IMG/VR virus record: IMGVR_UViG_3300030385_002649
Span: 186,001-250,000 of that record
Reading direction: 5' to 3' (one strand)
Source of the DNA: a virus
Length of the DNA: 64,000 nucleotides
Shown: piece after piece, positions 57,283 through 64,000 of the stretch
How the letters are laid out: each line of letters starts with the position of its first letter
Numbering within the stretch: the stretch's first letter is position 1
Notes under the pieces: model-generated
Databases searched by the model: none
What the model was told of the DNA's origin: nothing
Seen by the model: only the letters and a program-made list of their open reading frames with translations
Made by a program: the position numbers and the translations under genes

Positions 57283-58119
57283 ATGAATCCAAGGCCAAAA
57301 CAGCTAAGCAGCAGAGATAACGACGGAATTATAACAGAAGGAAAATTCCTAAAAGCTAACGCTGATGGAACTTCCGATTATGACGTCCTGCTAGAATCAG
57401 ACTTATCACAAAAGTTTGTAAAACGAGGGCCGTATACTTTTGTCACAATCGACGCATTACTGGGGAGTATCCGCTGCGACGGCATGGATTTAGGATATAG
57501 TCTTCGTCATGACGGCACCACAACTGGCCCAGGAGTCGCGTCTGCCGCGCCATACGCCGGGCCTAGCGCTTTTGGAACATTCCTACCTTGTAGTACGACG
57601 TCGGTCGCTAGCAATGCTGCCGGTTGGGTTAGAACCGGCAGCTTAGCACATAGAGTCGACGGAGACTTAAGAGCGTTTGCGAAATTCTTTATTGGCGGGT
57701 CCATAACTGATATGAATTTCGGCCTAGGCTTAACATTAGACAGCGTGTTGACCGACGTGTTATTATCCGATATGTCTACCAAAAATTTTGTTGGTATACA
57801 ATATGTCGATTCTAGAGATAGCGGGACAGGAACACTTCGATTTGTCACATCTAACACCAGCACTGCGACAGAAGTTGACACTGGAGCAGCAACACTCTCA
57901 GCCGGAGTTTATTACTTAGAAATGGACATATCGGTAAATGGATCGTTTGTCAGATTCATCCTAAGAGATGAAGATTTTGTCGTGTTGAGCGACGAAACAA
58001 TAACAACGTCTATCCCAGGAACAACAACCTCCTTAGCTCCAATCGGGGCCATACAAACAGACACGACAAACTCCAAAACCCTATACACGTCATTCTTTTT
58101 GTTAGATTCTGTTATCTAG
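57283..58119 (+). CDS. Putative virion/fibre protein
   Basis: A 278-residue protein rich in Thr, Ser and Gly with a laminin-G- or lectin-like beta pattern in the last 180 residues (GVYYLEMDISVNGSFVRFILRDEDF). The late-type box and composition suggest a fibre or decoration protein. Confidence 0.55.
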   Translation: MNPRPKQLSSRDNDGIITEGKFLKANADGTSDYDVLLESDLSQKFVKRGPYTFVTIDALLGSIRCDGMDLGYSLRHDGTTTGPGVASAAPYAGPSAFGTFLPCSTTSVASNAAGWVRTGSLAHRVDGDLRAFAKFFIGGSITDMNFGLGLTLDSVLTDVLLSDMSTKNFVGIQYVDSRDSGTGTLRFVTSNTSTATEVDTGAATLSAGVYYLEMDISVNGSFVRFILRDEDFVVLSDETITTSIPGTTTSLAPIGAIQTDTTNSKTLYTSFFLLDSVI

Positions 58120-58229
58120 ATCGAATTGGCCAATCTAACCAAAAGTTTAGTCAAACCGTCTAAGATGTCCATAGTCTCAAGAGCTTCAAAAGCATGATGA
58201 ATTCTTATGCTTGCATATGTTGCAACAAT
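58116..58229 (-). CDS. Short coding-like frame without standard start
   Basis: An open frame of 47 codons (58116-58259) that reads as helical protein (IVATYASIRIHHAFEALETMDILDGLTKLL) after the big fibre gene. The only ATG would leave 18 residues. ATT at 58229 is a possible start; a -1 shift from the upstream gene or an indel are alternatives. Confidence 0.3.
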   Translation of the reverse strand: MVATYASIRIHHAFEALETMDILDGLTKLLVRLANSI

Positions 58230-58234
58230 TTCGT

Positions 58235-61200
58235 CTAAATCCCTATGGTTGGATAAATCTCACTAATATCCCTAGTGACGTAGGACAAGCTGACTGTGCT
58301 TGCTACACCGAATGTAATGCCACCATCTGCGATAACACTCATCGGGTCTTCGGTTAATATAGATTCAATAATAAAGACTCCCTCGCCGATTTCAGAATCC
58401 GCAAGGCTCATAGCAAAAACACTAGACCCATTTCCGGATAACGAACTACTAGAAAGCCTTGCGTACATTATGAATCTGAAGTCTTCATCTTCAGATTCGG
58501 GCTCGCTAAAGAACCCAATAACGTCCGTCCAAACGTCTGTTCTAACCTGTTCATCAGGAATTCTACTCTTCCACGCTGTAGTGAAGTCAGAGCCGAGGAT
58601 ATAAGTCCCTCTACCAAACGGGCCGTCCGCGTCGAAACCAGCATCATTCTTGTTAAGAGAAACTGTAGAAGCGTCGAGAACGACATTGTTCTGAAGGTTG
58701 TCAGACAGAATCGGGACCTGCGAATTAGACGGAGTGTTCAAAATCTCGCCAATTCTTAACTCAGCCAAATTCAAGAAAATCGAAGGATCACCGGTTCCAG
58801 AAATGCTAAACTGAGGCATCTCAAAACCAAGAGCATAATCTGACGTCGTGACAATTTCTTCCCCTAGGATTCCGTCAGTTACAATCTGAGCATCCGGAGC
58901 GAAAGAACTAACCGGCACAAACGGAGGCGGCGGAATTACTACCTCCTCTTCCTCAACAACGTCCTCATAGAACTCGTCATGTTCGTGCTCACTACCGATT
59001 TCAGTAATGTCGGAGCCCTCAGTTAATTCTAGTTCCTTAACCGGAATCACACTAGACCCTGGGTCCGTAATGATGAAAGTCCTCTCCTTAAAACATGTGT
59101 CCTTATCGCTTCTGGCCGAAATCGTAAGACGATAACCTCTACAATAATTGACCTCATTCGTATTGACAAATGCGCTCAATTTAAAGACTGTAGGCGCATA
59201 TTCTGCAGTGCAGAAGTTTGGATTCTCAACCCCTTCAGGAACGCATCCTTCCTCAACAGGAACGGCTACCAAACCTGGCTCCACAGTAGGCGGAACATCA
59301 GGAAGAACAACTTCATTAGTGCTAGCAGTAAAAACAGTGACGACAGGAATGACTTTAGATTCCAACATCGCTGTGCTAGTTATTTGGGCTGTGCCATCGC
59401 TCTCTAGAAGAAACGAAGCAGTTACAGCGTTAGAATCGACAAATGCGCAGTCTTCACGTTCGAAGACTTCACCACCGCAGATGTCAGAATCGAAATCAAC
59501 TGCAACTCTAATCTCAACGTTACCACACGCCGTGATCTCATTAATAAATTTCTGTATGGTTCCATCTAGAACAGACTCTACTGTCCTCAAGGATGCCGAA
59601 CGCACGCTGTCGTCTTGAAGTTGGTTGTCTTCCCCGCCCTCACCGATGAGAACGAAACTGTCCTCTTCTGGAGAAATCCCATCAACGATATTTCTAGGGT
59701 CTGTCAGATCGATAGGATCAACAACATAACCGTCACCAAAAAACTGGTCTCCAATTGGGTTCTCACAGTCACAATTGCATGGAGTCGGAATAGGAACAGG
59801 AGGAGCGGGCTCACCCTCAATCTCGCAAGCGTCTCCAACATTCGGACAGAAGAAGAAATCTTCCTGACAGCAGTTTTCGTCAGGTTTAGGGTTCAATAAT
59901 ACCCTAAACAAATAGTTAGGATCTACTCTATTAAACCAATCGAACTTATATAAAGACCATCTTCTACTCTGTACACAATCGCTAGTCGGAGTCCATAATG
60001 GGAGGTCCAAATCAGGGGTGGGACATGGAGTAGGATTGAACTTGAAATAACCAACGCTCTTATTATCAGAAATGGTTACCTGAGCCGCTGCAAAGAAATC
60101 CTCTTCTACATTCCTGATAGTGTCACCATCTAATCCGCCCAAATTGGAAGTTGGAACTTCATTAAACAAATCATTGTCTAGAATTATGAGGTCGTCAGAG
60201 ATAGTAGATTTTCTAATAGAAGTAAGAGCCTTGGTTCCCCTCAACGAAGGATCGTCAAGGATACTAGTATTAATCTCTAGATAAGATAACCCATTTTGGC
60301 CGTCCGCTCCCTTAGCTCCACGTTGCCTAGTCTTATAACGCCAAGAAGCACTTTCTTCCCCGCCTTCAAGAATGACAAGTGACCCCCTAAAAATTCTTGA
60401 AGTAGAGTCGTAAGAAATGTCGACATTAGTTTGTTCAATAGAAATGTCATCATCATTGATCGCAATCATCACATCTTCGTCGTCAGAAATAGGATAAAGC
60501 ACTTCAAGGAGGACTAGATCACTGTCGCTAGCAAAAATCCTCAACGAAATCGGAGTATCAATAGGAGCGTTAACAAAAGCCTCCCAATTAAACACCCCAC
60601 TCGTAGGACTCAAAGGAAGTTGGAAAACCTCACCAGAATCTTCTGTGCCCGCAGCGCCAGCTGCTCCTTGGTTACCGTCAATCCCCTTTGGGCCTACACA
60701 ACAATTCCTAAGCAGTTTCTGATAAAGTCGGCCTCTATCAACTTCAAGCCTTAACTGGTTTTTCCTCTCCTCAACCTTTACAACTTTAATGCTATCGCCG
60801 ACCCTAAGGTTCGTGTTAGCGCCCGTGATCGTAATGGTTCTGATCTTGTTAGTGATAATACTGAAACGACCAAAAGACGTTTCTAAAACTAAACCGTCAT
60901 ATTCCCCAGGCGTGAAGCCGCCAGTAGTAACAACAATATCCGTAGTACCAGCCGCTTCATTGGGAGCTAAGACTGAAATCACGTCAATAGCCAAAACCTC
61001 TTTAGGAGTGACAGATTGCTCCGGCGAGAACTTTATAAGATCATCGCTTGAATGGAAATAATAGTAATAAGGGTTTTCTACAGGCGAGTCTAATTTAAAC
61101 GCCGAGAAATCAATCCCACGAGCTATCAAGGTCTGAATCAACAATAACTTGCTGTGAATACTAGGAGAAACTAACCCATCGGCCTCTTCCGTGACGACGT

Positions 61201-61339
61201 CAGGATCCGGGATTTGACCCTTAAAAATCCATTCTTTCGTTTCGACGTTGAACTCATAAACGCTTCCGTTTGTATCGAGTACCTGATCTCCATCAGAAGC
61301 CGTGTTGGGCAATTTTGGTTTAAAAACTGGATCTACCAC
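58235..61339 (-). CDS. Large fibre/structural protein
   Basis: A 1034-residue beta-rich protein starting at GTG. Collagen-like triplets GPKGIDGNQGAAGAAG near residue 215 and GAKGADGQNG near residue 340 separate globular domains, and a Cys-rich block (CNCDCENP) lies in the middle. It is probably a long tail fibre or head fibre. A GTAAATATAC box lies upstream. Confidence 0.65.
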   Translation of the reverse strand: MVDPVFKPKLPNTASDGDQVLDTNGSVYEFNVETKEWIFKGQIPDPDVVTEEADGLVSPSIHSKLLLIQTLIARGIDFSAFKLDSPVENPYYYYFHSSDDLIKFSPEQSVTPKEVLAIDVISVLAPNEAAGTTDIVVTTGGFTPGEYDGLVLETSFGRFSIITNKIRTITITGANTNLRVGDSIKVVKVEERKNQLRLEVDRGRLYQKLLRNCCVGPKGIDGNQGAAGAAGTEDSGEVFQLPLSPTSGVFNWEAFVNAPIDTPISLRIFASDSDLVLLEVLYPISDDEDVMIAINDDDISIEQTNVDISYDSTSRIFRGSLVILEGGEESASWRYKTRQRGAKGADGQNGLSYLEINTSILDDPSLRGTKALTSIRKSTISDDLIILDNDLFNEVPTSNLGGLDGDTIRNVEEDFFAAAQVTISDNKSVGYFKFNPTPCPTPDLDLPLWTPTSDCVQSRRWSLYKFDWFNRVDPNYLFRVLLNPKPDENCCQEDFFFCPNVGDACEIEGEPAPPVPIPTPCNCDCENPIGDQFFGDGYVVDPIDLTDPRNIVDGISPEEDSFVLIGEGGEDNQLQDDSVRSASLRTVESVLDGTIQKFINEITACGNVEIRVAVDFDSDICGGEVFEREDCAFVDSNAVTASFLLESDGTAQITSTAMLESKVIPVVTVFTASTNEVVLPDVPPTVEPGLVAVPVEEGCVPEGVENPNFCTAEYAPTVFKLSAFVNTNEVNYCRGYRLTISARSDKDTCFKERTFIITDPGSSVIPVKELELTEGSDITEIGSEHEHDEFYEDVVEEEEVVIPPPPFVPVSSFAPDAQIVTDGILGEEIVTTSDYALGFEMPQFSISGTGDPSIFLNLAELRIGEILNTPSNSQVPILSDNLQNNVVLDASTVSLNKNDAGFDADGPFGRGTYILGSDFTTAWKSRIPDEQVRTDVWTDVIGFFSEPESEDEDFRFIMYARLSSSSLSGNGSSVFAMSLADSEIGEGVFIIESILTEDPMSVIADGGITFGVASTVSLSYVTRDISEIYPTIGI

Positions 61340-61342
61340 AAC

Positions 61343-61352
61343 GTATATTTAC
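61343..61352 (-). promoter_or_regulatory. Putative late promoter box
   Basis: GTAAATATAC on the minus strand just upstream of the GTG at 61339. Confidence 0.45.
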
Positions 61353-61396
61353 ATTACAGTGCTTTCCACTTTTAACAGCCCCCCATCGCTGAGAAA

Positions 61397-61522
61397 TTAA
61401 GTCATCAACTTCCAAATCCGAGAGCTAAACCAACAGCTGGTCCCCAACACAGAATAATAAGAATAACCATGTTGGAAATTGCGAATACTTACACCACATC
61501 TGCAAGGGTAAGTGTTCTCCAT
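61397..61522 (-). CDS. Small hypothetical protein (tentative)
   Basis: A 41-residue frame MENTYPCRCGVSIRNF with a CxCG pair, in the 210-base gap after guaB. A second frame (61405-61470) would encode a 21-residue hydrophobic peptide. Neither is well supported. Confidence 0.3.
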   Translation of the reverse strand: MENTYPCRCGVSIRNFQHGYSYYSVLGTSCWFSSRIWKLMT

Positions 61523-61553
61523 TTTGAGTTCAATTTTAGTCCTGCGAACCCGA

Positions 61554-62723
61554 TCATCGATCAATGTGCGCGCCGCCTTCAATTTGGGCAGCAGGGCTCC
61601 TGAGTTCAATTTTAACGTGACCATCACCAACCCTCCGATGCAACCTGCTCAACTTTTGAACGCCAATATCCTGAAAAGCATGTCTAAGGCCCTTATCAAA
61701 ATAAGCAAGAATCTCACTAACAGGCTTAGCATCGTCCCCCTGGGTCACATTCTTAGAAGTGACACCCTGAGTCACAACCGTCCTAAGTTCTTCATTCACC
61801 TCAGAGGGCGTCATATGTTGGTAACGCTTAGCCCCACCTGCCTTCCAAGCCTCAAGAGAAGCCATGCCACGATACTGCTTCGTTTTATAACCAGACCCAC
61901 ATTCCCATCCGCAACTCTCCTCTGCGTGAGAGAACAACTTACCACACATTACGGCACTAGCTCCAAGAGCGAGGGCCTTGATGATATCGCCTACAGACCT
62001 AATACCACCATCGGCTATGACAGGAATCTTTTTCCACCTAGCATATTGGCTAACCCTATAAATCGCAGTAGCTTGAGACCTACCACAAGCCATAACTTCC
62101 TGAGTGGTGCAAATAGATCCAGGGCCCATCCCGACACGCAACATGTCAGCCCCAGCTTCACACAAAACATTAGCTTGCTGTTGAGTGACCACATTACCAG
62201 CTATCACCCCGATACCACCATGTACATCCTTGATATACTTAATCATATCAACTTGATACTTAGAACAGCCCTGCGCAGAATCAATTAAAATGATGTTGAC
62301 ACCCGCCTTAATCAATTCAACGACACGAAGCTTATCCTCTTCGCGAGTAGAAACAGCACAAATAGCCTTAGCTCCAATCTTACGAACTTTATGAACATCA
62401 GCACACTGGTCGCTGACGCTCATCGACCCATGGATAACACCGGCAGCCCCGGCTGCAGCCATAGCAGCGGCCATTCTACCATCAGTCACCGTATCCATAG
62501 GGCTAGATATAATAGGAAGGCTCATTCCTGCGATGGGTCCGCTAAGATTAACATCGTCAACAGAAAAATGAGTATAGCCAGGCAAGAAGTTAAAGTCGTC
62601 AAAAGACCTGCCAACCGCCAACCTATCTCCAAAGACCTCTTCTATCCTTAACCCGTCATAATTCACCTTGTTCCAAGACGAGTCGAACGGAAAATCAGGT
62701 CTCGTGCGAACTGGATTATTCAT
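61554..62723 (-). CDS. guaB: IMP dehydrogenase lacking CBS domains
   Basis: A 389-residue IMPDH/GMP-reductase-type barrel. The catalytic-cysteine loop is GPGSICTTQEV near residue 198, with IADGGIRSVGDIIKALALGA and the mobile-flap entry YRGMASLEA downstream. Cellular IMPDHs are about 490 residues with a CBS pair after the first third; here the chain passes directly from one barrel part to the next, so allosteric CBS control is absent. GMP reductase is an alternative, but the YRGMAS flap and GuaA partner favour IMPDH. Confidence 0.87.
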   Translation of the reverse strand: MNNPVRTRPDFPFDSSWNKVNYDGLRIEEVFGDRLAVGRSFDDFNFLPGYTHFSVDDVNLSGPIAGMSLPIISSPMDTVTDGRMAAAMAAAGAAGVIHGSMSVSDQCADVHKVRKIGAKAICAVSTREEDKLRVVELIKAGVNIILIDSAQGCSKYQVDMIKYIKDVHGGIGVIAGNVVTQQQANVLCEAGADMLRVGMGPGSICTTQEVMACGRSQATAIYRVSQYARWKKIPVIADGGIRSVGDIIKALALGASAVMCGKLFSHAEESCGWECGSGYKTKQYRGMASLEAWKAGGAKRYQHMTPSEVNEELRTVVTQGVTSKNVTQGDDAKPVSEILAYFDKGLRHAFQDIGVQKLSRLHRRVGDGHVKIELRSPAAQIEGGAHIDR

Positions 62724-63031
62724 GTCATTTCCTTAGTCAATACTGTGACGACGTGGCCGTCCTTAATCTGAACCCTGTGAGAAATCTCTCCATCAGGACC
62801 ATTAACCGGATAAGAACCAGGATTGGTCCCCATCTTACGAATAAAATCCTGAGTCTCCTCAGGAAGAATGATCTTCCTCAAAGCAGGAACGTCAATTTCA
62901 GAAATCCTCTCAAGGTACCGAGCGATAGCGTGATCTGTAACAGGAATGCCACGAGTCTTACCCTCAACAGCCAAAATTTGTCTTTCTAGTTCCTTATCCT
63001 CATCGATTAGATCATTAATCCTCTTCGACAT
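62720..63031 (-). CDS. Hypothetical protein
   Basis: A 103-residue protein: a helical start (KRINDLIDEDKELERQIL) then TDHAIARYLERISEIDVPALRKIIL and GHVVTVLT. Unknown family; the HAxxRxxER pattern recalls small toxin- or nuclease-like phage proteins. ATG 63031 overlaps the previous gene by 17 bases; a longer start is possible. Confidence 0.5.
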   Translation of the reverse strand: MSKRINDLIDEDKELERQILAVEGKTRGIPVTDHAIARYLERISEIDVPALRKIILPEETQDFIRKMGTNPGSYPVNGPDGEISHRVQIKDGHVVTVLTKEMT

Positions 63032-63689
63032 GGCCTTCTGCTCGGTCTTCAACGCCGTCAACTCCCTCTTTAGAATTATCCTGTTCTTTATTAGCGCTCT
63101 CGTTTTTGAGCTTTTTCTTTTTTCCTTGCTCACTTTTAGAGCCTTTCTTAAGATTAATCTTGTGAATTGTGAACGGAGCCGAAACCGTTTGGGAATAATA
63201 AGCGGCAGCTTCAAGAGCCTTCTTAACCCTACCGTAGGAATCTTTATCATCCTTAGTAGCGTGGAGAGAGCCGAGCGCAAATTCAACGCCGGACCCAATA
63301 GCGATCATTCCATCAGAGACTTCGGTCACGCTATAACTCTCATCAATTTCAAACAACCTCCCCAAAAAGCTGATTAGAAAACGGTTTTCTTGTTGCACGT
63401 CGCCTTCGGTTTTTAGGGGGCCAGCTAGGTTAAGACAGTTGCGCATTGAATTGGCGAAGTTAATGACCATGTACTCGTGAAGGTCTTTTTTGCGGAAACC
63501 TGGAGGAATCTTCAACCCATACTGGATCACCTGTCCCACCCTAAGTGAACCACAATAACCAATGGTAAATTGCCCTTTTTTAAAAACCTTGGGTTGTAAC
63601 ATTAGGTGAATTCTTTCGCCATCGTTTATGGCATGATCTCCACCGATGATAATCTCACTTTCGGTTTTGAGTCCAACTATACAGGTCAT
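63015..63689 (-). CDS. Proteasome/HslV-like Ntn hydrolase
   Basis: A 224-residue protein starting MTCIVGLKTESEIIIGGDHAIND: after Met removal Thr2 would be the N-terminal nucleophile, with the aspartate in GGDHA and a lysine in QPKVFKKG at the positions used by proteasome beta subunits and HslV. DGMIAIGSGVEFALGSL near residue 128 is the SGxxxA-type segment. The last 50 residues are a charged Lys/Glu-rich tail. GTATTTAAGGAG precedes the ATG. No ATPase partner is in this window. Confidence 0.78.
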   Translation of the reverse strand: MTCIVGLKTESEIIIGGDHAINDGERIHLMLQPKVFKKGQFTIGYCGSLRVGQVIQYGLKIPPGFRKKDLHEYMVINFANSMRNCLNLAGPLKTEGDVQQENRFLISFLGRLFEIDESYSVTEVSDGMIAIGSGVEFALGSLHATKDDKDSYGRVKKALEAAAYYSQTVSAPFTIHKINLKKGSKSEQGKKKKLKNESANKEQDNSKEGVDGVEDRAEGHVEED

Positions 63690-64000
63690 TGCTCCTTAAA
63701 TACGACGGTACTAATATTATCCAGTGCTACATTGGCTGTATTTAACGGTGGCTGCCCCTCTATGTTGGCAGTCCGAGGGCCCGAAAAACCCTCGGCAGAT
63801 ATTGGATCTCGACCTTTCCAGTTATAGGAAGAGCATGATAAGAGGAATCGTGAAGTTGTCTGTAACAAACTATTCAACGAGAACCCAGGACAATAAACGC
63901 CTGGACTCCCCGTTAAAACTGGACGAAGGGGCGAAGCCCCCCGTAAAAAACCCAAGTAGGAGAGAGTGCCCCCAGAGGATTTATAGGTTTTGAATCTGGC
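63690..64000. other. Region without a supported gene, with hairpins
   Basis: No frame here reads convincingly as protein. Hairpins are present: CCGAGGG/CCCTCGG at 63773-63795 and GGGGC-GAA-GCCCC at 63928-63940. The region could hold a leader or structured RNA continuing past the window. Confidence 0.4.

Noticed and set aside
63686-63955. 89-residue minus-strand frame at window end
   Set aside because: Composition not protein-like and it crosses two stable hairpins; overlaps the start region of the Ntn hydrolase.

Overview
This window is part of a large tailed-phage genome, most likely a jumbo-type myovirus related to the T4 superfamily. The evidence is a contractile-tail module (gp18-like sheath, two gp19-like tube proteins, a gp15-like completion protein, gp13- and gp14-like neck candidates, a gp26-like baseplate protein), T4-type recombination proteins gp46 and gp47, and a gp55-like late sigma factor. 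About forty tRNA genes and tRNA-like structures are packed into 31-54.6 kb. Host, genome length and GC content cannot be read from the window; a lipoprotein signal hints at a Gram-negative host.

Layout. 0-19.7 kb: virion morphogenesis genes, nearly all on the minus strand, interrupted by a plus-strand primase-like gene (1.7 kb) and a plus-strand nuclease/Mom-like mobile gene (17.1 kb). 19.7-25.8 kb: small proteins, a NUDIX hydrolase, a DEDDh exonuclease and a nucleotide-salvage run (dCTP deaminase, DeoC-like aldolase, deoxyribosyltransferase-like protein). 25.8-28.4 kb: gp55-like sigma gene, divergent from a second sigma-like gene followed by two small genes. 28.5-34.8 kb: gp46 and gp47, an HNH gene, a PTH2-like gene without a canonical start, a membrane-anchored protein with a tube-like domain, and a first cluster of aberrant tRNAs. 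34.8-44.6 kb: tRNAs mixed with small operons (cupin, PD-(D/E)XK-like, phosphoesterase) and fibre proteins. 44.6-55.6 kb: GMP synthetase, many tRNAs, HNH genes, a collagen-like fibre protein, methyltransferase, PhyH-type dioxygenase and SET-domain genes. 55.6-64 kb: DinG/XPD-like helicase, two fibre/structural proteins, an IMP dehydrogenase without CBS domains, and a proteasome/HslV-like Ntn hydrolase.

The most unusual content is in the tRNA arrays. Five copies of one structured RNA element (43.7-49.2 kb, minus strand) share an outer stem P1, a hairpin GAAGUGA...UUACUUC whose loop pairs with a pyrimidine tract near the 3' end (a pseudoknot), and a U-rich run before the closing P1 strand. P1 and the pseudoknot change sequence between copies while pairing is kept. 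One copy is empty, two carry an intact tRNA (one with anticodon UCA), and two carry a tRNA in circularly permuted order (3' half before 5' half). Elsewhere tRNA-like genes have hairpins inserted in the D-loop or anticodon region, or lack a D-arm.

Regulation. Virion-type genes are repeatedly preceded by an AT-rich box close to RTMAAATATA, a plausible T4-like late promoter for the gp55-like sigma. A different box, GTATTTMA(GG), lies close to the starts of DNA-metabolism and accessory genes. Both were found by eye. Three regions that read as protein lack any ATG, GTG or TTG start (neck candidate, PTH2-like, 58.1 kb).
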